10,457 nucleotides of DNA from Planctomycetota bacterium (lineage in GTDB: Bacteria; Planctomycetota; GCA-002687715; DRQF01). Positions 1 through 6,208 of the stretch are shown in pieces. Position numbers and translations under genes: made by a program. The stretch covers positions 1 through 10,457 of the forward strand of contig JAJRYU010000439.1 of assembly GCA_024275615.1 (NCBI GenBank), in the 5' to 3' direction. Numbering within the stretch: position 1 is the stretch's first letter; each line of letters begins with the position of its first letter. The notes under the pieces were generated by a model that saw nothing but the letters and a program-made list of their open reading frames with translations, was not told the origin of the DNA and ran no database searches.

Positions 1-284
1 AGAAAGACTGTATAACCTCTTCTCAAGTAGACTTGAAAGTGGTTCAGGTTTTCTTCACCAACTAAACCTGCGGCCTTGGGAGTCTTCCAGCCGCCGCTTG
101 TGAACGAAATCACACCAAATCCATTCGGCTTAGGATTCGAAGGTGTCAGTACGACGATGTCGTACCCAAGATCATCGACGCCATTCCAATAATGAAGGGC
201 TGGAGTACTACGGGGTCGCGCAATTGTTGACCGCTTATAGTCGGCAAAAGATCGTGTTTGTGCTTGCAGGTTTTGAACGGGCAT
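1..284 (-). CDS. Alpha/beta hydrolase, N-terminal part (runs off the left edge)
   Basis: Reading the minus strand from the ATG at 284 gives 94 open codons to the window edge. Residues 41-94 look like the first strands of an alpha/beta hydrolase of the esterase/peptidase S9 kind: a strand ending near residue 47 (YDIVVLTP), a second strand followed by an oxyanion-hole-like SGGW at 63-66 where many esterases have HGGGW, then YLRRGYTVF at 86-94, matching the usual 'fa-LaerGYaVf' strand. The catalytic Ser/Asp/His would lie outside the window. Immediately upstream, in the same frame, are codons for PAIAALLLLL, which with MPVQNLQAQ would make a signal peptide, so the protein is probably exported. 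That frame has no ATG/GTG/TTG before a TAA. The best ribosome site and ATG (331) are one base out of frame. Fold assignment fairly sure; substrate unknown. Confidence 0.7.
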   Translation of the reverse strand, partial: MPVQNLQAQTRSFADYKRSTIARPRSTPALHYWNGVDDLGYDIVVLTPSNPKPNGFGVISFTSGGWKTPKAAGLVGEENLNHFQVYLRRGYTVF

Positions 285-328
285 GAGAAGCAGTAGAAGT
301 GCTGCTATAGCTGGGCCGATATTAGATT

Positions 329-343
329 CATTTTTCTTCCTCT
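329..343 (-). promoter_or_regulatory. Strong Shine-Dalgarno plus ATG, out of frame with the hydrolase
   Basis: The minus strand reads AGAGGAAGAAAAATG, a good Shine-Dalgarno (338-343) six bases before an ATG at 331-329. From this ATG the reading frame is MNLISAQL then TAG at 307-305. One extra base near the GGCCC run at 313-317 would join it to the hydrophobic stretch and the hydrolase as MNLISAPAIAALLLLLMPV. This suggests the real start is here and that the window carries a one-base deletion, natural or a sequencing error. Confidence 0.5.
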
Positions 344-665
344 TATTTTATCGCAGTCTCGCCTGTTCGTCTCTCAATTCAGAGTACCTTAAAAGGGTGA
401 CCCGGGGGGGTGCAAGAAGAAACCCAGCCAATTCCTATGGATCGGCGATCGATATTCATGGATGGAGAAAAGGAAAAGGCTTGAGGGCAAAGACTTATGG
501 AAGAAGAACCCGCTGTGGTCTGCACCAAGAGTCCGGCTATTCTAAGCGACTCGAAGGTGTGCCTTTGACACCGTGCGTTGTTGTATACTGTCACGATCAA
601 AGTGGTCGTGTCGGCGACTAGGGACCGTGCCCTGTTTTTGAACCCCGGCGATTCTCTTTGAGCGA

Positions 666-693
666 GCTAGCCCATTGGTACCATTAGCCTAGC
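666..693. repeat. Imperfect 14+14 bp dyad downstream of the ligase operon
   Basis: The left arm GCTAGCCCATTGGT (666-679) and the reverse complement of the right arm (680-693) agree at 11 of 14 positions, and the arms abut with no loop. It lies 20-48 bases after the stop of the last operon gene. There is no U-tract on the minus strand, so it could be a weak terminator, an mRNA 3' stabilising stem, or an operator for the downstream hydrolase. Function is a guess. Confidence 0.3.
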
Positions 694-713
694 CTGACCT
701 ATTGTGGCGTGTA

Positions 714-917
714 CTACAAGCCGAGATCGTGAAGGTGTTCGTATTCCAGGCCTAAGTCGGTGACAACTTGGGCTAGGGCGGCGGTGGCAAACCTTAGGTT
801 AGAAATCATGCAGGGGCTAAGGTCGTCGCGACATACGAGATCTTTTAGGTTGTTGTAAGACGCAAGGATTTCCTCTTCGACTTCGGTCAGATCATGACCT
901 AAGAGATCGTTACTCAT
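714..917 (-). CDS. Small acidic protein of unknown function, last gene of the ligase operon
   Basis: A 67-residue protein beginning MSNDLLGHDLTEVEEE. I do not recognise the family. It is strongly acidic (13 Asp/Glu against 3 Lys/Arg), has no signal peptide or membrane segment, and is likely a helical cytoplasmic protein. Two cysteines (C29, C37) flank a short RDDLSP turn, and the C-terminus has the pattern DLGLEYEHLHDLGL. I chose the ATG at 917 because GGAGAG sits four bases before it. An in-frame ATG at 929 and TTG at 932 lack a comparable site, and the longer form would put this good Shine-Dalgarno inside the coding region. It starts 32 bases after the CoA ligase stop on the same strand, so it is almost certainly co-transcribed with it. 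It could be a partner or regulator of the ligase or another operon enzyme; that is inference from position only. Confidence 0.7.
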   Translation of the reverse strand: MSNDLLGHDLTEVEEEILASYNNLKDLVCRDDLSPCMISNLRFATAALAQVVTDLGLEYEHLHDLGL

Positions 918-927
918 TTTACTCTCC
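918..927 (-). promoter_or_regulatory. Ribosome binding site fixing the start of the small acidic gene
   Basis: The minus strand reads GGAGAGTAAAATG. GGAGAG (922-927) is spaced four bases from the ATG at 917-915, which decides for the 67-residue form over the 72-residue form that starts at TTG 932. Confidence 0.65.
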
Positions 928-949
928 ATCAATGCCCGATCACAAAGGG

Positions 950-2275
950 CTATTTGTTGCGTTCGTCTACGAGGCGTTTGGCTTTTAGTTCGAATCTTGG
1001 CAAAGAGTTGGTCGCTGCCTCTTCGACGTTGATGCGAAGACCTTCGTGATTTCGTTTCAGATCGGCTGCGATGGTCGACATGAGATCCTTATTGTCTCCG
1101 TCGCAACCCGGTACGAACTCTAGGCGCACCGTGATTTCGTCGACTAGGTAATCGGTATTCCAAACTTTGATTTGGAATTCTTCAATTTGCACGTACTCCC
1201 GAACGATCTCTTCGATGGCGCGAGGGTAGACATTGGTACCGCGAATGAGGAGCATGTTGTCGACACGACCGAGAATGCCACCTTCGTAAATGTCGCCGTT
1301 GCGCCCACAATCGCAAGTTGTGTGAGGTACTTTCTTGACCAAGTCAGACGTGCGGTAGCGAATGAGCGGGATGAACCCTCGTCCGAATGAAGTGACGACG
1401 CGCTCCCCAAGTTCGCCGTAGCCCACGGGCTCTTGGGTCTCGGGATCAAGCACTTCTTCAATGAAATGATCTTCAATGAGATGGGCCCCGCCGGGCTGGT
1501 GTGAACATTCAAACATCATAATGGTGCCAATCTCCGTCATGCCCGCCGTATCCGCACACTTGGCACCCCACTTTTCTTCAAGAAGTTTCTTGGTGGCCCC
1601 GACGACGGGTTCTCCAGAGACGATGAGTTTGTTCACCGCGCTGCTTCTCAGATCAAGCCCTTGCTTTTCAGCTTCAAGGGCTAGGCGTATCGCATAGGTC
1701 GGAGTGGCGCAGACAGTCGTCACGTCCATTTCCACTATTTGACGCACGCGGTTTTCGGTGTTCATGTTTCCTGATGGAATGACAAGGGCGCCAATTTTCT
1801 CACAGCAATAGTGGGCGCCCCAAAAACCAATGAAACTGCCGTAACTAAAAGCAAAGAAAACGGTGTCCGTCGGTCGTACGCCGAAACCCCAAAAGCCGTA
1901 GGCCCAACACTCAGAAATCCACTGCCAGTCTTTTGGGCTATCGAGGACTCGCAAGGGCTGCCGGCCGCTTGTGCCGCTGGTGAGATGGTAGCGAATGGCC
2001 TGTTCACGAGGAGCGGTAATCAAGTCGCCGAAAACAGGTTGCTCGGCTTGAACTTTCATCCACGCCGCCCGATCCATGAACGGCAACTTGCGAATGTCAT
2101 CCAGCGTGATGATGGTCTCAGCCGACACGCCGCTTGCTTCATAGAGTCGCCGATGAAATGGGCTCTTCTCCATGGCCCACGACACGTGCTTCTTAAGTTT
2201 GACAAGTTGCAATGCCCGCAGATCATCTTTGCTGCAGGTCTCAAATTTGGGATTCCAATAGGCCGAACTCGTCAT
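950..2275 (-). CDS. Phenylacetate-CoA ligase (PaaK) family acyl-CoA ligase
   Basis: A 441-residue adenylate-forming ligase that would activate a carboxylic acid with ATP and CoA to its CoA thioester in the cytoplasm. Length and architecture match the PaaK family. Visible motifs: the phosphate-binding loop HLTSGTSGRQP at 98-107, DTAGMTEIG at 242-250 (motif A5), RYRTSDL at 306-312 with the ribose-binding Asp311, the hinge GRVDNMLLIRG at 336-346 followed by NVYP, and a C-terminal lid with LKAKRLVDE, where Lys431 is the likely adenylation lysine. CDCGR at 321-325 is a small cysteine motif seen in some family members. The start ATG overlaps the stop of the acyl-CoA dehydrogenase as TAATG, with AGAGGG six bases upstream, so translation is coupled. 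Family is sure. The substrate is not: phenylacetate is only the name-giving one, and no paaABCDE epoxidase is present, so another aromatic or alicyclic acid is as likely. Confidence 0.93.
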   Translation of the reverse strand: MTSSAYWNPKFETCSKDDLRALQLVKLKKHVSWAMEKSPFHRRLYEASGVSAETIITLDDIRKLPFMDRAAWMKVQAEQPVFGDLITAPREQAIRYHLTSGTSGRQPLRVLDSPKDWQWISECWAYGFWGFGVRPTDTVFFAFSYGSFIGFWGAHYCCEKIGALVIPSGNMNTENRVRQIVEMDVTTVCATPTYAIRLALEAEKQGLDLRSSAVNKLIVSGEPVVGATKKLLEEKWGAKCADTAGMTEIGTIMMFECSHQPGGAHLIEDHFIEEVLDPETQEPVGYGELGERVVTSFGRGFIPLIRYRTSDLVKKVPHTTCDCGRNGDIYEGGILGRVDNMLLIRGTNVYPRAIEEIVREYVQIEEFQIKVWNTDYLVDEITVRLEFVPGCDGDNKDLMSTIAADLKRNHEGLRINVEEAATNSLPRFELKAKRLVDERNK

Positions 2276-3453
2276 TATTTGCCCTCTTCTAATACTTGCC
2301 CCAAATCCCTACCGAGAAGGTCGCGGGCAATAATGAGCCGCTGGATATTCGATGAACCCTCGTAGATTTCTAGACCGACGATGTCGCGATAGTAGCGCTC
2401 AAGAGGATAGTCGTTGTTGTAGCCACGCCCACCGTGCAAGAGAATAGCTTCGTGGGTAGCCTTGGCGGCAACCTCGGTTGAATAGAGTTTCGCCGTCGAG
2501 ACTTCTCGGGTGGCTTTCATTCCAGCATCCTTCAGGGTGGCGGCTTTCATGGTCAAACACCGGGACGCTTCCAGTGTCATGTGCATATCGGCCAATGTTT
2601 TCTGGATCATCTGCTGATCGCCGAGCCGTTTGCCGAATTGGCGGCGACGCCTGGCGAAATCGATGCAGGCATCCAAACAAGCGGCGTGGACGCCAACAGC
2701 TCCCCCCGCGACACCCAGCCTGCCACAGTCCAAGGCACTCATGGCCACACGGAATCCGTCACCAATTTCTCCCATGCGGGCAGAATCGGGAATGCGCATG
2801 TCTTCAAAGTAGACCCGAGCGTGGTCGGCGCCGCGATGCCCAAGTTCAGGAGCCGCCATTTTTTCGCGACGTAGGCCGGATGAATCTGTTGGGACGCAGA
2901 AAGCAGTGATGCCCTTGTGTTTCTTTTCAGGATCGGCTTGGGCGAAAACGAGGGCGACATCGGCGACGTTGCCATTGGTAATCCAGATTTTCTTGCCGTT
3001 TATGAGCCAATCATTGCCATCCCTTGTTGCCGTCGTGGACATCGCTGCCACATCACTCCCGGCATGTTCTTCGGTCAGGCAATAGCAACCAATCGCCTCG
3101 ACTTTGCACAACAGCCCCAACCACTGCTGCTTGAGTTCCTCACTGGCCCATTCTTGAATACAAGAAGCAACAAGACCAGTTTGGACCGCCAAGAATCCAC
3201 GCACCGAAGAGTCGATTTTTCCCAGCTCTTCGTAAATGAGCACCTGCGCTCTTTGCCCCAATTCCAAACCGCCGTAGCATTTTTGGATCGGGCCGCCGAC
3301 TAGTCCGGCTTCACCCAACTTGCTCAAGACATCTCGATTGAAGATCCTCTCGGCATCACTCTTGCGTACATCCGGGCGCACGATTTTCTCGCCGATGTCG
3401 TGCGCAAGCTTCTTGATTTTCTGTTCTTCTTCCGACAGGTCAAACATCGCCAT
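2275..3453 (-). CDS. Acyl-CoA dehydrogenase
   Basis: A 392-residue FAD enzyme of the short/medium-chain acyl-CoA dehydrogenase type, which oxidises an acyl-CoA to the 2-enoyl-CoA and passes electrons to electron transfer flavoprotein. Seen: helical N-terminal domain (about 1-120), CYCLTEEHAGSD at 123-134 (substrate and flavin contact), KKIWITNG at 154-161, RRRRQFGKRLGDQQ at 268-281, LLHGGRGY at 338-345, and the catalytic base Glu365 in IYEGSSNIQR. The Glu sits at the usual SCAD/MCAD position, unlike isovaleryl-type enzymes. SSVRGFLAVQ at 82-91 recalls the glutaryl-CoA dehydrogenase group, which is only a hint. A second in-frame ATG at 3447 (giving MFDLSEEEQ) has a GAG seven bases upstream and may be the true start. 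It lies 26 bases after the crotonase gene, and its stop overlaps the ligase start. Confidence 0.93.
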   Translation of the reverse strand: MAMFDLSEEEQKIKKLAHDIGEKIVRPDVRKSDAERIFNRDVLSKLGEAGLVGGPIQKCYGGLELGQRAQVLIYEELGKIDSSVRGFLAVQTGLVASCIQEWASEELKQQWLGLLCKVEAIGCYCLTEEHAGSDVAAMSTTATRDGNDWLINGKKIWITNGNVADVALVFAQADPEKKHKGITAFCVPTDSSGLRREKMAAPELGHRGADHARVYFEDMRIPDSARMGEIGDGFRVAMSALDCGRLGVAGGAVGVHAACLDACIDFARRRRQFGKRLGDQQMIQKTLADMHMTLEASRCLTMKAATLKDAGMKATREVSTAKLYSTEVAAKATHEAILLHGGRGYNNDYPLERYYRDIVGLEIYEGSSNIQRLIIARDLLGRDLGQVLEEGK

Positions 3454-3479
3454 CTCGCTTAGTTCGGGAAAACACCGAC

Positions 3480-4280
3480 CTATCGGCCTTCAAATTGTGG
3501 GTTTCTTTTCTGGCGATAAGAAGTCAGGAATTCACGGTGGTCAAAGCCCATTAACATGAGTGCCTGTGCCTGCGCTTCTGCCTCAATGGCGGAGTCCAAC
3601 TCCATAGTCCATTCGTTGTTGATCATCCTTTTGGTCATGCGAATGGCATAGCGTGGTCCGGATAGCAGGCGGTCCGCATATTCTTCAGCTTTCGCAAGTA
3701 CATCACCCTTCGGGACGACTGCGTTAGCGAGGCCAATCTCCAGAGCTCTCGGAGCTGAAATGGAATCTCCGAGCATGAGAATTTCCGTGGCGCGTGCTTG
3801 GCCAACGATGCGCGGCAGCAAGAATGCTGCCCCCATGTCAGCGCCAGTCAGTCCAACCTTCACAAAAAGGAAGGCGATCTTGGCACTTTCTGAGAACACA
3901 CGGAAATCGGCTGCCAAGGCTATAACGGCCCCGGCTCCCGCGGCGATGCCATTTACGGCCGCGATAATGGGGCGATCCAATTCCCTCATGTTGGCAATCA
4001 GCTCACCGGTCATGCGGGTAAAGTCGAGTACTTCTTTCATGTCCCGATTGACCAAGTCACCAATAATGTCATCGACATCACCTCCGGAGCAAAAACCGCG
4101 ACCTTCCCCGGTGATTACCACAGCATCCACATCATCAGCTTGCCGAAGATCGTAGAAACAATTGGTCAATTCACGGTAGACTTCAAAAGTGAGCGCGTTC
4201 AGTCGGTCCGGCCGATCCAAGGTTATTGTCGCTCGGTGGTTGGCGACTTCGAATTTGAAAGTTTTGTAGTCTCTTGCCAT
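3480..4280 (-). CDS. Atypical crotonase-fold protein (enoyl-CoA hydratase family)
   Basis: A 266-residue crotonase-fold protein. The CoA/oxyanion-hole parts are intact: DRPDRLNAL at 22-30, GFCSGGDVDD at 62-71 and NGIAAGAGAV at 110-119. However, the two acid/base glutamates of classical enoyl-CoA hydratase (Glu144 and Glu164 of the rat enzyme, in GCEL and QPE) align to Val119 and Phe139. Instead there is Asp148 in VGLTGADMG, the position of Asp204 in dienoyl-CoA isomerase and near the Asp of MenB/BadI-type enzymes. I infer a reaction other than simple hydration: isomerisation, hydrolysis or ring cleavage. The C-terminus has FDHREFLTSYRQKRNPQF (246-263), a variant of the usual EGxxAFxEKRxPxF tail. 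It lies 16 bases after the SDR gene, with a purine-rich AAGAGAAGAAA before the ATG. The fold is sure and the reaction is open. Confidence 0.88.
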   Translation of the reverse strand: MARDYKTFKFEVANHRATITLDRPDRLNALTFEVYRELTNCFYDLRQADDVDAVVITGEGRGFCSGGDVDDIIGDLVNRDMKEVLDFTRMTGELIANMRELDRPIIAAVNGIAAGAGAVIALAADFRVFSESAKIAFLFVKVGLTGADMGAAFLLPRIVGQARATEILMLGDSISAPRALEIGLANAVVPKGDVLAKAEEYADRLLSGPRYAIRMTKRMINNEWTMELDSAIEAEAQAQALMLMGFDHREFLTSYRQKRNPQFEGR

Positions 4281-4296
4281 TTTCTTCTCTTCTTAC

Positions 4297-5070
4297 TTAG
4301 AGCGCGTCGCCTGCCACAGGCAGTGCCACGCCCGTCATAGCGTCGCTATCTGGTCCCACGAAGAGCATGACGGCACGGGCTACTTCGATCGGTTTGATGA
4401 GCCGCCCCAATGAACCGTCAGTCGCCAAATTCTCATGAGCCTCGGCTAGGGTGCGCCCTGTCGTGGCAGCGATGTTCTGAGCGGCTTCGACAGCAATTTG
4501 GGTGTCAGCAAATCCTGGGCAAACCGCATTGACAGTAATGCCTTTCTTCAAGAGTTCGGTCGCTAGGGCCCGAGTCAATCCCAAAAGCGCATGCTTGCTC
4601 GTGACATAGGCCGACGTGTAGGAAAAACCCTTGAGTGAAGCCGTGCTGGCAACATTGATGATCCGTCCTCGTCCCCGCGCTTTCATGCCCGGGACAACAC
4701 TGCGGCAAAGTGCGAATGGCACTTGGACATTGAGCTTCATACAGCGTTCGAAAAACTCATCTGTGGTCTTTTCCAAAGGAGCAGAGGGAGCGATCCCTGC
4801 GTTATTCACCAGAATATCGACAGGTCCGAGTTGAGCTTCGATCTGCGAGATGAGACTCTCGCGAAAGGTACTATCAACCAAGTCCCCGGCCAAAACCAAG
4901 GACTTAGCACCCAGGGAGGTGAGCTCGTCGCGGACCGATTCGAGCTCAACGCGTGATCTGGCCACAAGTGCAATCGTCGCGCCTTCCTGGGCAAGGGCTT
5001 GAGCGATCGCCCGACCCAATCCGCGCCCGGCGCCCGTCACAACAGCGACATGCCCTGCCAAATACCCCAA
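4297..5070 (-). CDS. SDR-family NAD(P)-dependent dehydrogenase
   Basis: A 257-residue classical short-chain dehydrogenase/reductase. Rossmann motif TGAGRGLG at 12-19, NNAG at 89-92, structural Asn114, and catalytic Ser142, Tyr155 and Lys159 (SAYVTSK) are all present, so it should be active. The tail GVALPVAGDAL is the usual SDR ending. In this operon the expected job is oxidation of a hydroxyacyl-CoA to the ketoacyl-CoA, as in BadH or FabG-like beta-oxidation SDRs. That role is inferred from context. The start is a TTG at 5070 with GGAG six bases upstream; the nearest ATG (5089) is out of frame. It is the first gene of the operon, so its promoter should lie in 5081-5314. Confidence 0.92.
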   Translation of the reverse strand: MGYLAGHVAVVTGAGRGLGRAIAQALAQEGATIALVARSRVELESVRDELTSLGAKSLVLAGDLVDSTFRESLISQIEAQLGPVDILVNNAGIAPSAPLEKTTDEFFERCMKLNVQVPFALCRSVVPGMKARGRGRIINVASTASLKGFSYTSAYVTSKHALLGLTRALATELLKKGITVNAVCPGFADTQIAVEAAQNIAATTGRTLAEAHENLATDGSLGRLIKPIEVARAVMLFVGPDSDAMTGVALPVAGDAL

Positions 5071-5080
5071 TAGAATCTCC
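5071..5080 (-). promoter_or_regulatory. Ribosome binding site supporting the TTG start of the SDR gene
   Basis: The minus strand reads GGAGATTCTATTG. GGAG (5077-5080) is spaced six bases from TTG 5070-5068. No in-frame ATG exists nearby, so the TTG start is well supported. Confidence 0.65.
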
Positions 5081-5314
5081 TTTGCTCATGACTCTTCTGG
5101 CCGCATGTTACGGGCCGAGCCTATTTTCGTCCACCAGAAGCCGGCTCACAAGAATTGTGGGCGAAAGCTCATAAACTACTACATGTCATATATTTACAGG
5201 CACTCTTATGGTTGGTTTAGGGTACTAAGCTGACCGAAGCTAGGGCTTCTGGCGAAAAAAAATTCTACGTGGTTGTACAAATTCTACCCATCATCGAGTA
5301 ATCATGATGTCAGC
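5081..5314. promoter_or_regulatory. Divergent intergenic region with a repeated CTTCTGG motif
   Basis: This region separates the first gene of the minus-strand ligase operon from a plus-strand membrane protein gene, so it should hold promoters for both. The middle (about 5160-5220) is AT-rich (CATATATTTA), and a run of eight A lies at 5255-5262. CTTCTGG occurs at 5094-5100 and 5246-5252, and its reverse complement CCAGAAG at 5134-5140. The pair CCAGAAGCC (5134-5142) and GGCTTCTGG (5244-5252) is a perfect nine-base inverted match 101 bases apart. These could be sites for a regulator. I found no convincing -35/-10 pair in either direction. Confidence 0.4.
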
Positions 5315-5929
5315 ATGATTGGGATTTTCACGGCAATCGTTATCGGCGGCTCAATTTTTCTTTGGCTGAGCCATCGTGTTTACCTCACCTACGCCCATGT
5401 GGTCGCACGCGAAGAGCGTGACCGCTTGAGACGTGGAGTAGCACCTGTCCAACCTGTCGGCCATATCGGGCCATTGTGTTTCACAGCGCTGAATTTGGTG
5501 GTTCTTTTTGCCTTGGTCATTGGCCTCGAGAGTTTGACGTTTGATACCGGTGAATTTAGCGGACTCCGACGCCTGTTTCTAGCACTGACCCATTTCTCAG
5601 GGGTCATTGCCCTGTGGATGCTCTTGGAAGGTCGGCACTTGGCGTTCTTCTACAACAAGATTGGCCAAGCGCTGAGTGGTGAGAAGCGCCGCTCTAACAA
5701 CACCGCCAGCTCCCTGCCCCGCTTTTGGCGTCGTAACCTCAAACTGGCGTTCTTCGCCATGGTGGCGACTCCCCTGCTTTTGGAAGTCGTAGGAGTGCGC
5801 ATGGGAGAAGCAAGTAAGGAATCTGTTCTGCTCTTGTTTGGCGCCTGTTTTTTGATGCCACAGGTTGGTCTTTTCGCCTTCCTGGTCCACCAGCTTCAGC
5901 CCCTCAGGCGGCACGCCGGGGTGCGATAA
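5315..5929 (+). CDS. Five-helix integral membrane protein, unknown function
   Basis: A 204-residue protein with five hydrophobic segments at about 2-20, 53-72, 87-105, 142-160 and 170-192. The loops after segments 1, 3 and 5 are rich in Arg/Lys (REERDRLRRG, SGEKRRSN and RFWRRN, QPLRRH), so by the positive-inside rule the N-terminus is outside and the C-terminus in the cytoplasm. No catalytic or binding motif stands out and I do not recognise the family. The start is uncertain: ATG 5315 has no clear Shine-Dalgarno, and an in-frame TTG at 5273 (218 residues) also lacks one. I prefer the ATG because it opens directly into the first helix. It is read divergently from the ligase operon and is followed 279 bases later by the HAD-like gene on the same strand. 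Confidence 0.72.
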   Translation: MIGIFTAIVIGGSIFLWLSHRVYLTYAHVVAREERDRLRRGVAPVQPVGHIGPLCFTALNLVVLFALVIGLESLTFDTGEFSGLRRLFLALTHFSGVIALWMLLEGRHLAFFYNKIGQALSGEKRRSNNTASSLPRFWRRNLKLAFFAMVATPLLLEVVGVRMGEASKESVLLLFGACFLMPQVGLFAFLVHQLQPLRRHAGVR

Positions 5930-6084
5930 ACCCACACCTCCCACCGCCAGGCGAATCGACGCAAACCCCGATAGTTACACCAGATCGCGTTTCGAGCTAA
6001 AGTCTGGGACCCATTTCCTCCGAAAGATTATGCAGAAGAATAGAAAGCACCGGCAAAGACCTGCGCCAGGTCGCTGTTGTTGAA

Positions 6085-6100
6085 TCCCGGATCGCCGGGA
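6085..6100. repeat. Small perfect hairpin TCCCGG-ATCG-CCGGGA
   Basis: A six-base perfect stem with a four-base loop lies in the 279-base spacer between the membrane protein and HAD-like genes. It has no T-run, so it is a weak terminator at best. The rest of the spacer (5930-6208) shows no gene that I can support. Confidence 0.3.
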
Positions 6101-6208
6101 CGGAAAAATTGCGCTGCGCCCCACGTCTCGTTGGGACATCGCCACCAAACCGTGACAAGACAGCCCCTCGAAGCAAGTTCAAGCCCCTTTCAGGAAATGG
6201 GGAAAACC

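Larger units (their letters stand above)
285..713. other. Gene-free stretch between the hydrolase and the ligase operon
   Basis: About 430 bases lie between the divergently placed ends: the hydrolase start on the left and the end of the small acidic gene on the right, both on the minus strand. A plus-strand frame of 112 codons (283-621) is present but has low-complexity, Arg/Ser-rich composition, no ribosome site and overlaps the hydrolase signal region, so I do not call it. The stretch has a run of seven G at 404-410 and an imperfect dyad at 666-693. A promoter for the hydrolase should be here; a TTGCAC (minus strand, near 409-414) is a weak -35 candidate with no convincing -10. Confidence 0.6.

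Noticed and set aside
565..590. TTGACA and TATACT resembling a plus-strand sigma-70 promoter
   Set aside because: The spacer is only 13 bases, and nothing lies downstream on the plus strand except the tails of minus-strand genes.
283..621. Plus-strand open frame of 112 codons
   Set aside because: It overlaps the hydrolase start, lacks a ribosome site, and has Arg/Ser/Gly-rich composition without any domain pattern.
620..640. AGGG...CCCT followed by five T, terminator-like on the plus strand
   Set aside because: The stem is only four bases and there is no plus-strand gene to terminate.
1811..2365. Plus-strand open frame of 184 codons opposite the ligase and dehydrogenase genes
   Set aside because: It lies antisense to two genes with clear catalytic motifs, and its translation shows no domain pattern.
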